From JAZGER01 sp036480335 (lineage in GTDB: Bacteria > Pseudomonadota > Gammaproteobacteria > DSM-19610): a DNA stretch of 64,000 nucleotides. The notes under the pieces were generated by a model, which did not search any database, was not told the origin of the DNA, and was given only the letters and a program-made list of their open reading frames with translations. The position numbers and the translations under genes are program-made. The stretch spans positions 36,094-100,093 of the forward strand of contig JAZGGH010000025.1 in NCBI GenBank assembly GCA_036480335.1, written 5' to 3'. Positions 49,837 to 59,700 of this stretch are shown piece by piece (position 1 is the stretch's first letter; every line of letters starts with the position of its first letter).

Positions 49837-50496
49837 TTACGCTGTTTTTGTCACCACGCCCTGACTGGTGCCCAGCAGTAATACATCCGCAGGACGTTTG
49901 GCAAAAATACCGACAGTGACAATCCCTGGCAGGTTGTTCATGGCTTCTTCCATTGTCACTGGACGCATGATTTCCAGGTTATGCACATCCAGGATGATAT
50001 TGCCATTATCTGTAGTAAAGCCTTCACGCAAAATCGGTTGGCCGCCCATTTTTACCATTTCGCGGGCGATGTAGCTTTGCGCCATTGGAATGACTTCCAC
50101 CGGTAGCGGGAATTTTCCCAGTAGTTTGACCAGTTTGCTGTCATCACAGATACAGATAAATTTTTCACTGGCGCCGGCAACAATTTTTTCCCGTGTCAGT
50201 GCGCCACCACCACCCTTGATCAGATGCAAAGATTCATTGGTTTCATCAGCGCCATCGACATAAATCGACAGTTCACCCGCCTGATTAAGATCCATGACAG
50301 GAATACCGTGACCTTTCAGTCGTTCTGCGCTGGCGACTGAGCTGGCAACCGTACCATCAATTTTGCCTTTTATTTTCGCCAGTGCATCGATAAAGAAATT
50401 TGCCGTCGAGCCGGTGCCAACACCGACAATGCTGCCCGATTCAACATATTCAATCGCAGCTTCAGCCACCTGTTTTTTTAATTCATCCTGGTTCAT
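49837..50496 (-). CDS. rpiA: Ribose-5-phosphate isomerase A
   Basis: Interconverts ribose 5-phosphate and ribulose 5-phosphate. The 219-residue protein has VGVGTGSTANFFIDAL, the catalytic DGADE in IYVDGADETN, KGGGGALTREKI and the C-terminal GIVTVGIFAKRPADV. I start at 50496 (MNQDELKKQVAE) where GGAGAT is well spaced; the upstream ATG at 50523 would add 9 residues. Divergent from ilvA, the order also found in Pseudomonas. Confidence 0.97.
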   Translation of the reverse strand: MNQDELKKQVAEAAIEYVESGSIVGVGTGSTANFFIDALAKIKGKIDGTVASSVASAERLKGHGIPVMDLNQAGELSIYVDGADETNESLHLIKGGGGALTREKIVAGASEKFICICDDSKLVKLLGKFPLPVEVIPMAQSYIAREMVKMGGQPILREGFTTDNGNIILDVHNLEIMRPVTMEEAMNNLPGIVTVGIFAKRPADVLLLGTSQGVVTKTA

Positions 50497-50612
50497 TGTA
50501 TATCTCCACAAAGTAATAACCACTATGATACCTGTAATCGTAATACAAGTTAATTGCTTGATAGATGGCTGAAAGGTCTATTCAGTGCGGCATGATTTGT
50601 TATTATCTGCCA

Positions 50613-52142
50613 ATGTCCGAGACTTATCTGAAAAAAATTCTCAATGCCCGCGTTTATGACGTGGCCCAGGAAACGGCACTCGATTACGCGAGTTTGCTGT
50701 CTCGTCGCCTGCAAAACGATATCTGGCTCAAGCGTGAAGATCTGCAGCCGGTTTTTTCCTTCAAGTTGCGCGGTGCGTATAACAAGATTGCCAGCCTGAC
50801 ACCAGCCGAATGCGAGAAAGGCATTATTGCCGCCTCTGCCGGGAATCATGCCCAGGGTGTGGCGCTGGCGGCGAGCCAGATGAATGTTAAAGCCACGATT
50901 GTGATGCCTCGCACCACGCCTTCTATCAAGGTTAAGGCGGTACAGGCGTTGGGCGGTAAAACGCATCTGGTTGGTGATACCTATGATGATGCCTATGCTT
51001 ATGCGATGGACGTGGTCAAAGAGCGTCATCTGACATTTATCCATCCATATGATGATCCTGACGTGATCGCCGGGCAGGGTACTGTGGCGATGGAAATTCT
51101 GCATCAACGCCGCGCCACCATTGACGCGATTTTTGTACCGGTTGGCGGTGGTGGTTTGATAGCGGGTATCGCCGCTTATGTGAAAGCCCTTCGCCCGGAG
51201 ATTAAGATTATCGGTGTTGAGCCGGATGAAGCGCCGTGTATGTATACGGCGCTGCAGAAGAAACGCCGTGTGGTGCTCAAACAGGTGGGTATTTTTGCCG
51301 ATGGTGTGGCGGTACGTCAGGTCGGTAAGGAGCCTTACCGGATTGCACGCAAGTATGTGGATGAAGTTATGCTGGTTACCACTGACGAAATCTGTGCTGC
51401 TACCAAAGATATTTTTGATGATACGCGTGGCATGGTTGAGCCGGCAGGTGCGCTGGCGGTGGCGGGCATCAAAAAATATATTGCAGAACGCGGCGTAACA
51501 GGCCAGACGCTCATAGCGATTAACAGTGGCGCAAACATGAATTTCGACCGCCTGCGGCATATTGCTGAGCGAGCAGAAATTGGTGAACGTACTGAAGCCT
51601 TGCTGGCTGTTACTATCCCTGAAAAGCCGGGCAGTTTTCTGCGTTTTTGCAAACTGCTGGGACGCCGTGCGATCACGGAATTTAATTATCGTTATTCAGA
51701 AAAATCGCAGGCACAGGTTTTTGCAGGTGTGCGTCTGGCAGATGGGAATGACGAACGTAAAATATTGCTGACAGAGTTAAAAGAAGACGGCTATGCGGTG
51801 GTTGACCTGACAGACAACGAAATGGCAAAGTTACATATTCGTTATATGGTCGGCGGCCATGCGCCGGCGGCACTGAGTAATGAGCTTATTTATCGCTTCC
51901 AGTTTCCCGAGCGGCCGGGTGCTTTGCAGAAATTTCTCACCAGTATGGGTCGGCGCTGGAATATCAGCCTGTTTCATTACCGTAACCACGGTGCGGCCTA
52001 TGGTCGCGTGCTAGTGGGTATTCAGGTGCCGGTGAGTGATCGCAAACGTTTTGGGGAATACATGGATAAGCTCGGTTACGTTTACTGGAAAGAAATGGAT
52101 AATCCGGCCTATGAGTTATTTCTTGGTAATGGCGGCGATTGA
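50613..52142 (+). CDS. ilvA: Threonine deaminase (biosynthetic)
   Basis: PLP-dependent dehydratase making 2-oxobutanoate for isoleucine synthesis. The 509-residue protein has the PLP-lysine in PVFSFKLRGAYNK, the phosphate-binding SAGNHAQGVALAAS and the VGGGGLIAG loop, followed by two C-terminal ACT-like regulatory domains (AVTIPEKPGSFLRFCKLLG and FPERPGALQKFLTSMG) that give feedback inhibition by isoleucine. The start at 50613 matches the family; no ribosome site is visible in front of it. Its last 34 bp overlap the converging gene. Confidence 0.96.
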   Translation: MSETYLKKILNARVYDVAQETALDYASLLSRRLQNDIWLKREDLQPVFSFKLRGAYNKIASLTPAECEKGIIAASAGNHAQGVALAASQMNVKATIVMPRTTPSIKVKAVQALGGKTHLVGDTYDDAYAYAMDVVKERHLTFIHPYDDPDVIAGQGTVAMEILHQRRATIDAIFVPVGGGGLIAGIAAYVKALRPEIKIIGVEPDEAPCMYTALQKKRRVVLKQVGIFADGVAVRQVGKEPYRIARKYVDEVMLVTTDEICAATKDIFDDTRGMVEPAGALAVAGIKKYIAERGVTGQTLIAINSGANMNFDRLRHIAERAEIGERTEALLAVTIPEKPGSFLRFCKLLGRRAITEFNYRYSEKSQAQVFAGVRLADGNDERKILLTELKEDGYAVVDLTDNEMAKLHIRYMVGGHAPAALSNELIYRFQFPERPGALQKFLTSMGRRWNISLFHYRNHGAAYGRVLVGIQVPVSDRKRFGEYMDKLGYVYWKEMDNPAYELFLGNGGD

Positions 52143-53005
52143 TGCCGCAGGCTTAGTAGATAAATAGCCTGAGCTGTCGCGTGGAAACTGGCAACAACAG
52201 GGTCGCTGACCAGACCTTTGCCACCAAAAGAAAGCGTTTTGTTCGCTACTGATATCACTGGTTGATTCGGGCTCCATCCGCCATCCGCAAGTTGCGCGTC
52301 AAGTATGCGCTGAATCCAGATCGGTTTGACGCGTTCGCCCGCACCAGATTCTTCCAGCATCAGCACCCGCTGAATATTCACATCCACTGCGCCACGAGGA
52401 TCCCAGCGCAGCTGCTGATAAATGCGATCCTGTAATACTGATTTTACCGCAGCCACATCAAAATCGGTTTCACATTGCTTTCTTTCCAGCAACAGGACCC
52501 CCATCATCTGGTGGGTGACACAGGCTGGGCGTAACCGGTGTTGGTTGCAGAAGTCCGGGCTGTTCTGTTCTGCGATGAGAGGGACTTTCGCCAGTTCAGG
52601 GTCACAGGACATGGCGTAAATAAAATGCTGGTTATACTCGGGTAGATGTTTTAGTTGGTCATAGTTAAGTGGTGCCCAGTGTTTGTCATCAAACAGATAC
52701 CCCCAGCTGCTATTTCGCAAGGCGGATTGATGCCGATTGAGATAGGTTGTTACCAGTTCATCAAGCCGCGCATCGCCTGACCTGGCGGCTGCTTTTTGCA
52801 ACATGCGCCAGAGGATCCGGTTTGAATCGGCAAGGATAGTTTCGCGATTTGCCAGTAGCCACTGAATCCCTGATTCAAGGGAAGTGTCCAGGGCTTGCTG
52901 GTCATGGATGGGAACATCACGGTTGCTGTCAACAATGCGATAGCCGATCCAGCCAGTAATCAGTAGAGTGAGTAATAGAAACAGCTTAAGCAGTTTTTTC
53001 ACCAA
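52109..53005 (-). CDS. Membrane-anchored protein of unknown function
   Basis: A 298-residue protein with an uncleaved-type N-terminal anchor (LLKLFLLLTLLITGWIGYRI) and a helical periplasmic domain. The part near the end, ILDAQLADGGWSPNQPVI, is reminiscent of alpha/alpha-toroid proteins (terpene cyclase/prenyltransferase-like), as are regularly spaced helices. Four Cys (SCDPEL, DFCNQH, PACVTH, KQCETD) suggest two disulfides. I do not recognise the family. Its 3' end overlaps that of ilvA on the opposite strand. Confidence 0.7.
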   Translation of the reverse strand: MVKKLLKLFLLLTLLITGWIGYRIVDSNRDVPIHDQQALDTSLESGIQWLLANRETILADSNRILWRMLQKAAARSGDARLDELVTTYLNRHQSALRNSSWGYLFDDKHWAPLNYDQLKHLPEYNQHFIYAMSCDPELAKVPLIAEQNSPDFCNQHRLRPACVTHQMMGVLLLERKQCETDFDVAAVKSVLQDRIYQQLRWDPRGAVDVNIQRVLMLEESGAGERVKPIWIQRILDAQLADGGWSPNQPVISVANKTLSFGGKGLVSDPVVASFHATAQAIYLLSLRHQSPPLPRNNS

Positions 53006-53092
53006 AGATCTCCATCCGGATTAGAATAGCAGTATAATATCTGATTAAACGGTCCTATCAAAACAATCCAATCCAATATGAGGCTATGGATG

Positions 53093-53704
53093 CTACTTAA
53101 TCAGAGTATCCCGGCGAAATTGCGGGAAATGCCTCGATGGAGTAGCAATAGCATCCAGTGGTACATCCCAGTTTTCAGGTGTTAATCGTGGGATTTCCTG
53201 AAAATCATAGGCCAGCCCAATCAGACGAGGTTTTTTCAGATGCTTGCGGTTTAACAGGAAAGCGAATGAACGATCGTAAAAGCCACCGCCCATACCCAGT
53301 CGATGTCCCTGATGGTCAAAACCGACCAGTGGCATTAATACCAGGTCAAGCGATCGGGCGGAAAGGCGCTGGCGATGCTTAACAACCGGTTCCGGAATGC
53401 CAAACCGGTTGTTAAGCATACGGGTACCTGGCTCATAGCGCACAAACCAGAGTTTGTTATCGTTGAACGGTGTTAATACTGGCAGATAGATTTTTTTGCG
53501 CTGTTCCCAGGCGGTTTTTATAATCAGGCTTGGATCCAGTTCTCCCTGCACAGGTAAATAAGCGGCTATGCGCCGGCTATTACGAAAAATCTGGCTGTGT
53601 AGCAGGCGATTAGCGAGTTCTTGCGCGCACTGTTTGCGTTTCTGGTGGCTTAGCTGGGATCGTTGGCGTCGAATATTCTGACGATATTGAGAACGTGCGT
53701 CCAT
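53093..53704 (-). CDS. fau: 5-formyltetrahydrofolate cyclo-ligase
   Basis: A 203-residue enzyme (YgfA/Fau) that converts 5-formyl-THF to 5,10-methenyl-THF using ATP. N-terminal RQNIRRQRSQLSHQKRKQCA binds phosphate; the family motif GMGGGFYDRSFAFL is present. In E. coli the gene is co-transcribed with 6S RNA; here it lies 12 bp downstream of the 6S RNA end on the same strand, so read-through is likely. Confidence 0.95.
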   Translation of the reverse strand: MDARSQYRQNIRRQRSQLSHQKRKQCAQELANRLLHSQIFRNSRRIAAYLPVQGELDPSLIIKTAWEQRKKIYLPVLTPFNDNKLWFVRYEPGTRMLNNRFGIPEPVVKHRQRLSARSLDLVLMPLVGFDHQGHRLGMGGGFYDRSFAFLLNRKHLKKPRLIGLAYDFQEIPRLTPENWDVPLDAIATPSRHFPQFRRDTLIK

Positions 53705-53718
53705 AAGAAGAATAAAGT

Positions 53719-53900
53719 GTATCCTCCACAGGTGACGGTGCAGTTATTGCCCTTGAACCTGAAAATCAGGTGGGAATTCGCGCAGTTCTTCAGGCTTTCC
53801 GCACGTAGCGGACATGCACACCAGTTCTGCAGCATCTTTCCCAAAGGCAATGAATAGGCTCAAGGAGATTTAATTGCTATCGTGCACCGCAGAGGATACA
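53719..53900 (-). ncRNA. ssrS: 6S RNA
   Basis: The 182-nt transcript closes with the perfect stem GTATCCTC (53892–53899) against GAGGATAC (53719–53726), and contains the conserved central-bubble flanks of 6S RNA: GTCCGC…GCGGA…AAGCC on one side and GGTTCAAGGG on the other. The length is almost that of the E. coli RNA (184 nt), and the gene lies in the canonical zapA–ssrS–fau order. It mimics an open promoter and inhibits sigma-70 holoenzyme in stationary phase. Ends are estimated from the closing stem and -10 box. Confidence 0.92.
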
Positions 53901-53906
53901 TGGTTA

Positions 53907-53912
53907 AGTATA
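53907..53912 (-). promoter_or_regulatory. -10 box of the 6S RNA promoter
   Basis: TATACT on the minus strand, 6 nt before the inferred 5' end of 6S RNA at 53900. The -35 is weak (ATACAA at 17 bp). Confidence 0.6.
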
Positions 53913-53954
53913 ACGGCTGAGAATTTTTTTTGTATAGGAAAAAATTGAGCAGCG

Positions 53955-54266
53955 TCAAAGCTCAAGCTGATTGCCGAGATTCAAGGCATCATCAACCCGT
54001 CCCTGCAGTGCGCGAATGCGGGTATTGATTTTGTCGTAGTAGTCGTTTTTATCCTGTTTCTGGGTGAGTAATTCGTGTGCGAGATTCAGAGCAGCCATAA
54101 CGGCAATGCGGTCTGTACCCACAATTTTTCCGTTATCACGGATTTCTTTCATTTTGCTGGTCAAGTGTTCTGCGGAATTGTAGAGAGAGTCTCTTTCATC
54201 CTCTGGGCAGGCGACAAGGTATTCCTTATCAAGTATATGGATTCTGACCGGTTTGGGTTTGTTCAT
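53955..54266 (-). CDS. zapA: Cell division protein ZapA
   Basis: A 103-residue protein with the ZapA fold: VRIHILDKEYLVACPEDERD, then helices including AEHLTSKMKEIRDNG and ALNLAHELLTQK, and a C-terminal coiled coil (RIRALQGRVDDAL). It cross-links FtsZ filaments at mid-cell. Its start overlaps the stop of the upstream coiled-coil gene by 4 nt, and it precedes 6S RNA as in many gammaproteobacteria. Confidence 0.95.
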   Translation of the reverse strand: MNKPKPVRIHILDKEYLVACPEDERDSLYNSAEHLTSKMKEIRDNGKIVGTDRIAVMAALNLAHELLTQKQDKNDYYDKINTRIRALQGRVDDALNLGNQLEL

Positions 54267-54496
54267 GCGCCGTGCTCCATTGCCTTGAGGCGGTTAATCA
54301 TGGCTTCCACACGGCTGCGTGCCAGTTCATTTTTTTCAATCAGGCTGGCGCGCTCGTTAACCAGAGACTCTTGCTGATTACGCAGAGAATGGTTCTCGGT
54401 TTTCAATTTATCGATCGAGGTTACCAGTTCTTCCAGGCGCACTTCCAGTTTCTGGAGTTCCTGTTCGGTGATAGATTCTTGGTTCATTTCAGACAT
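54263..54496 (-). CDS. ZapB-like small coiled-coil protein (TIGR02449 type)
   Basis: A protein of about 77 residues that is almost entirely a heptad coiled coil: LEVRLEELVTSIDKLKTENH, LRNQQESLVNERASLIEKN, ARSRVEAMINRL. This is the small gene found before zapA in Pseudomonas-type genomes, related in character to ZapB. Start is uncertain between 54496 (MSEMNQ) and 54487; no ribosome site supports either. Confidence 0.82.
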   Translation of the reverse strand: MSEMNQESITEQELQKLEVRLEELVTSIDKLKTENHSLRNQQESLVNERASLIEKNELARSRVEAMINRLKAMEHGA

Positions 54497-54587
54497 ATGC
54501 TTAACTATATGGCTAGCAGCGGGCAGGGTCAACGCTATTTACGCGAACTTACGCCAATTATTCATAATGATATGCAATAATTGCGTG

Positions 54588-55148
54588 ATGAAAAACAATC
54601 AGGATTTGAGTTTTGATCATCTGGATCATGTGTTGGCCAGAGCTGCTGCAACGGCGGATGCGTCAGATAGCCACGGTTTTCTTGTCGGCCTGGCCTGTAC
54701 AGCAGGCGTCGCCGATACACAATTATGGGAGCAGCAGTTGCTCGCTGATCAGGATTCTGCTGCTGCAGGCCTGGCAAAGACCCTGCTACAGACGCATTTT
54801 CGCGATATTCAGGCTAGCTTGAATAGCTCGGATCTGGGTTTTGAGTTGTTGCTTCCTGATGATGAAGAGGCGATTGCCTGGCGTACCACTATGTTGGGGC
54901 AGTGGTGTCTTGGTTTTCTGTCAGGCCTGGGAATCGGCGGATTGCCTGACACAGACAGCCTGTCCGAAGAAGTGAATGAAATTATTGGTGACCTGACGGA
55001 TATTTCTCGTGTGGATTTTGAGGTCGAGGATGCCACTGAAGACGATGAAGTCGCCCTGCAGGAAATTATTGAATTTGTGCGTGTGGGTGTGCTGTTCGTG
55101 CACGAAGAGTTACAGCCGGTTAAACCGGCTCCTGCCCAGTTGCAATAA
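54588..55148 (+). CDS. ygfB: YgfB/YecA family protein (UPF0149)
   Basis: A 186-residue helical protein with the family marks SDSHGFLVGLACTAG at the N-terminus and the GQWCLGFLSGLGIGG segment in the centre, ending in an acidic tail. In Pseudomonas YgfB represses the AmpDh3 amidase through AlpA and raises beta-lactam resistance; here only the family can be claimed. The start at 54588 (MKNNQDLSF) fits the family; the gene opens the ygfB–pepP operon, 31 bp ahead of pepP. Confidence 0.92.
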   Translation: MKNNQDLSFDHLDHVLARAAATADASDSHGFLVGLACTAGVADTQLWEQQLLADQDSAAAGLAKTLLQTHFRDIQASLNSSDLGFELLLPDDEEAIAWRTTMLGQWCLGFLSGLGIGGLPDTDSLSEEVNEIIGDLTDISRVDFEVEDATEDDEVALQEIIEFVRVGVLFVHEELQPVKPAPAQLQ

Positions 55149-55179
55149 GATTATTACAATAGAGGTCCCGAGGAGTTAT

Positions 55180-56487
55180 ATGGAACAAAAAGAATTTGCC
55201 CGGCGACGCAAACAACTGATGCGCATGATGGGCGACGACTGTATCGCGATAATCCCAACCGGTGTTGTCCGGCAGCGCAATCGTGATGTTGAGTATCCCT
55301 TTCGTCCCGACAGCGATTTTTTCTACCTGACTGGCTTCCATGAGCCGGAAGCGGTCGCAGTGTTTGTGCCTGGACGCAAACATGGCGAATATATCCTGTT
55401 TTGTCAGGATCGTGATCCAAAAATGGAAACCTGGCATGGTCGTCGTGCCGGACCGCAGGGCGCAGTGGAGACATTCGCCGCCGATGATGCTTTTCCCATC
55501 AAGGATATTGATGACATATTGCCAGGACTGATGGAAGGCCGCGAGCGTGTGTTCTATACCATGGGCGCAGCGCCAGAATTTGATCGCCGTGTGATCAACT
55601 GGGTAAGCCGTATCCGTAGCGCTTCACGCGCCGGGCAGCGTACCCCGGATGAGTTCGTTTCGCTGGAACACATTGTTCACGACATGCGCCTGTATAAAAG
55701 TCGTGAAGAAATTAAAGCCATGCGCTATGCCGCAAATATCTCTGCGGCGGCACATAAGCGTGCTATGCAGGTTTGCAAGCCTGGCATGATGGAATATGAA
55801 ATTGAAGCCGAATTTGTTCATCAGTTTCGTCGGGCCGGTGGCGAGGTTGCTTATCCGTCCATTGTCGGTGGTGGTGAAAATGCCTGTATTTTGCACTACA
55901 CAGAAAATAACTGTGAACTCAACGATGGTGAGCTGCTGCTGATCGACGCGGGTATGGAGCATCAGTGCTATGCGGCAGATATCACACGAACCTTCCCGAT
56001 CAACGGAAAATTCAACAAGGCACAGCGCGAAATTTACCAATTGGTGCTGGATGCCCAGCTCGCTGCGATTGAAGAAGTTTACCCCGGTAATACCTGGAAT
56101 GCTCCTCATATTGCCGCTGTTAAAGTGTTGACCCGAGGGCTGGTGAAGCTTGGCCTGCTGAAAAAAGCACGCCTGCCAACGCTTATCAAGGAGCTGGCAT
56201 ATATGCGTTTCTACATGCATCGCACCGGCCACTGGCTGGGCATGGATGTACACGATGTGGGTGATTATAAAGTGGGAGACAAATGGCGTATTCTGGAGCC
56301 AGGTATGGTGTTGACTGTTGAGCCTGGTCTGTATATTCCGGCGGGCAGCAAAGGCGTGCATCGCAAGTGGTGGGATATTGGTGTGCGGATTGAAGATGAT
56401 GTGCTGGTTACTCGTTCGGGTCATGATGTGCTGAGTAAGAAAGCACCGAAAACGGTGGCTGAGATTGAGGCGATTATGGCGGTTTGA
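55180..56487 (+). CDS. pepP: Xaa-Pro aminopeptidase
   Basis: A 435-residue metallo-aminopeptidase P that removes N-terminal residues preceding proline. The N-terminal domain has VEYPFRPDSDFFYLTGF; the pita-bread catalytic domain shows the metal ligands in LLIDAGMEHQCYAADITRTF, HRTGHWLGMDVHD, TVEPGLYIP and GVRIEDDVLVT. I start at ATG 55180 (MEQKEFARRRKQL) after a GAGGAG site. In gammaproteobacteria ubiH normally follows directly; here 3.8 kb with a MITE and a large exported protein intervenes. Confidence 0.96.
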   Translation: MEQKEFARRRKQLMRMMGDDCIAIIPTGVVRQRNRDVEYPFRPDSDFFYLTGFHEPEAVAVFVPGRKHGEYILFCQDRDPKMETWHGRRAGPQGAVETFAADDAFPIKDIDDILPGLMEGRERVFYTMGAAPEFDRRVINWVSRIRSASRAGQRTPDEFVSLEHIVHDMRLYKSREEIKAMRYAANISAAAHKRAMQVCKPGMMEYEIEAEFVHQFRRAGGEVAYPSIVGGGENACILHYTENNCELNDGELLLIDAGMEHQCYAADITRTFPINGKFNKAQREIYQLVLDAQLAAIEEVYPGNTWNAPHIAAVKVLTRGLVKLGLLKKARLPTLIKELAYMRFYMHRTGHWLGMDVHDVGDYKVGDKWRILEPGMVLTVEPGLYIPAGSKGVHRKWWDIGVRIEDDVLVTRSGHDVLSKKAPKTVAEIEAIMAV

Positions 56488-56492
56488 TTTAA

Positions 56493-56634
56493 GGAATCTC
56501 TGATCAATTCAAAACTCGCATCTTGCACTCCGAATAGCCAGCGTCTGTATCGCTTCAAGGTGCTATCTGCCTTGTATGAATTTTCGCAATAGTCTGCTAT
56601 TGCGTGCGACTTGAGTTCTTGAATCAGAGGTTTC
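56493..56634. mobile_element. MITE copy B with TTAA target duplication
   Basis: A 142-bp element with terminal inverted repeats GGAATCTCTGAT and ATCAGAGGTTTC, flanked on both sides by TTAA (56489–56492 and 56635–56638). Subterminal sequences CAATTCAAAACTCGCA and its counterpart TGCGTGCGACTTGAG pair as well. It shares sequence with the element at 38649–38724. The IS at the right edge of the window also follows TTAA and begins GGGCACCTCTATA, so it may be the parent type. It lies 5 bp beyond the pepP stop. Confidence 0.8.
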
Positions 56635-56665
56635 TTAATGTGAATCTCTACGCTATAATTTTGAT

Positions 56666-56671
56666 TATAAT
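56666..56671 (+). promoter_or_regulatory. Candidate -10 box for the CotH-type gene
   Basis: TATAAT at 56666–56671, with another at 56654–56659, both close to the right end of the MITE and 70–85 bp before the ATG at 56739. The gene has a poly-G ribosome site (eight G at 56725–56732). Confidence 0.4.
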
Positions 56672-56738
56672 GCATTCGAGGCAGTTAGTTTAGCCTCGAA
56701 AATAAAACTGTATTTTTGCGCCCAGGGGGGGGTTGCTT

Positions 56739-59700
56739 ATGTTATTCAAGAGTCTTGTTGGTGGTTTTTCTGCGATTTTATTATCTGCCGTTTCACCACT
56801 TTCTGCAGATGTAATTATTAATGAGTTCATGGCTTCGAATGATCAGACGCTCACTGATGAGGATGGTGATGCATCTGACTGGATAGAGCTATATAACAAC
56901 GGGGCTACAGATGTCGATCTTGGAGGCTGGTATCTGACTGATGATGACACGTTGGTGGAAAAGTGGCGCCTGCCTGCGGTGACTTTGCCAGCTAATGATT
57001 ATTTAGTAATATTCGCTTCAAAAAAACAGCGAGCTATTGCAGGGAGTGAGTTGCATACGGATTTCAGTCTGAAAGCCAAAGGTGAATATCTGGGGCTAGT
57101 GATGCCGGATGGTGTGATGGTAGTGCAAGATTATGCCCCTGTTGCACAGTTTGAAGACCAGTCCTACGGTAAAACTGACAGTGGTTTTGGTTATCTGGCA
57201 ACACCGACGCCGGGACAAATCAATAGTGGCGAAGCCATCCCGCTTGTGGAATTTTCTGCGCCTTCCGGAACTTTTGAGGCATCACTGACGTTGACACTAT
57301 CGTCTAATATCAGTCTGAAGCCCGGTGATGTTATTCGCTATACCATCAATGGCGAGTTACCGACAGCCGTTTCCAGACCCTACAGCTCATCAGTTACTTT
57401 GCTCAGTACTGCGCGCTTGCGTGCCAGAGTGTTCCGGCAGGGGGTAGGCGGTCAAACCACCTTTGCTAGTTACATAAAACTCAGTCAGGAAGTGGTGAAT
57501 GTCACTTCCGATTTGCCGATCGTTGTTATCGATACCTTCGCGCAGCCAGTTTCCAGTACTGATGAATATACGCCAGCGTTGGTTACTTTCTTTGATACGG
57601 TCAATGGCGGAGCATCAATGACAAGCGCTCCCGGCTTTGCGGGTTTTTCCGGGCTACGTATTCGTGGAAGCAGTTCCAGCGGGTTTCCCAAAAAGCAATA
57701 CAAGCTGGAAATTTGGGATGATACAGAGAATGACCTGGATGCCAATTTGCTTGGCCTGGGCAAAGAAGCGGACTGGGTGTTATATGCGCCTGGGCGTTTT
57801 GACCGAAGCATGATTGCAAACCCCTTTATCTACAAGCTGTCTGGTGAAATGGGCAGGGTAAAAATGGATACACGTTTTGTCGAGGTTTACCTGAACGACG
57901 GCACGGGTTCGATACGGGCGGAAGATTATGACGGTCTTTATATGCTGGTTGAGTCAGTTAAGATCGATAAAACGCGTGTGCCGATTACGAAAATGAGTAC
58001 CAGCGACACGGCTTTGCCGGAGATTTCAGGTGGTTATATTCTTTCTATTGATTCGCCCGATGATGATGAGTTCAGCTTCAGAACGACACGCGGTGTGCCT
58101 GACTGGTCGTCAACCTCAAAGGCATCCTGGCTAAATGTTCGTCGCCCGAAACTGGATAAGCTGAATACTGCCCAGCGAGATTACATCACAGGCTATATAC
58201 AGGATTTTGAAGATGCATTGTATTCACCGATATTTGATGATCTGGTGAATGGTTATGCTGCTTACATTGATGTGCCTTCCTGGATTGATGCACATATTCT
58301 GCGACTCTTTTCGATGGATGTAGATATTCTGCGACTGAGCAATTATTTTTACAAAGATCGTGGCGGAAAGATTTTTAATGCACCCCTGTGGGACTTTGAT
58401 CGGACACTGAATTCCGATGATGGTAGTGACGATAATCCGGCTCGATTATGGAATCCTAATGTCGGTGTCGATCCGGTTCGCTGGGACTGGTGGGGGCGTT
58501 TGTTTGCCAGTGAGCATTTTGATTTCCGCTACCGTGCCCGCTGGGCGGAATTGCGTAACAGTGTGCTGTCAGAAGCGCAGCTGTTTCAGACAATCGACGC
58601 CATGCAAGCGGAAATCAGCAATGCCTATCAACGAGACAGTGTCCGCTGGGGCAGCACACAGGGATATGGTTCACGTTATGGAGATTTGCAGGGCGAGATG
58701 GATGCTCTGAAACAATGGATATCCAGCAGGCTGACTTTTCTGGATAGCTACTGGACCATTAATGCAGTGAACCTGGCGCCGGTTTCCAATGCGATGGCCG
58801 ATCGTACTGATTTTCTTTCAGAAACGGTTTCCCTGGCAATTGTTGCCAGCGATCCGGAAGGTGAAAGCCTGGCGTATTTCGCTGACGGATTGCCTGCTGG
58901 TCTGAGTATGAATGCTCGCAGTGGGCAGATAATCGGACGGTTGTTAGAACAGGGAATTTATCCGGTGACTGTCACTGTGACGGATGGTAAACACGACGTA
59001 CAAACTGGCTTTACCTGGACAATTCAGAGTGTGCCTGGTTCGATTGCCTGCGGTGCGCCTGCCATTATCCCGGATCAGGATCGGGCTGCTTTTTTATGGA
59101 AGGACTGTGTCGGGGATGGTGCATGGCATTTTCGTGCAACGGCAGGTGGACCCAGCAATGTTGTCTATCAGGGGGTCATCAGTTCTACGACCGCAACACT
59201 CGCGAGCACACTGTTACCTTTCAGTTTTGAAGGCAATGATATCCTCAATTCTACGGGTAGCTCGACGCTGATGGACTTTGGCCTGACTATGCTGAAAAGA
59301 GGTGTCGACGGCTTTGAGTTCCATCATGATGATAATGCTACAGTCTGTCTGGCTGTTGGTGAGCCCGATAATGTTGAGCTGCTGCTGGGTGCTAGTCGGG
59401 TGAAAGCAACATTGCCACTGGATCTGACTACTTTGACATCTTCTGCACAATGTCGTCAGGCCTTTGCCGGTATTGAATGTGGTGCGCCGAGAGTCGATCC
59501 TGGTGCCGATAAAGGTGTCTATGCCTGGAAAGACTGTGCTAGCGAACAATGGCATTTGCAGTTTACCGCCGGTGGTGAACTGAATGCGATTGATTATGAG
59601 GGTGTTATCAACTCCAGTCAGGGGTTTTTTGGTCAGGTCGATGGTATTAGTCAGGAAGGTGATGATCGTATCGATGCAACCACCACGCAAGGCGAGCTGA

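Noticed and set aside
50550..51560. Long open frame of 336 codons on the minus strand
   Set aside because: It lies fully antisense to ilvA, whose motifs are intact, and its composition is His/Arg/Asn-rich without domain features.
53663..53857. Small frames on both strands between fau and zapA
   Set aside because: The sequence is explained by 6S RNA, whose closing stem and conserved central region are visible.
55624..56424. 266-codon minus-strand frame
   Set aside because: Antisense to the catalytic domain of pepP, which has all metal ligands.
56421..56675. 84-codon minus-strand frame downstream of pepP
   Set aside because: It is mostly made from the MITE inverted ends and has no independent support as a gene.
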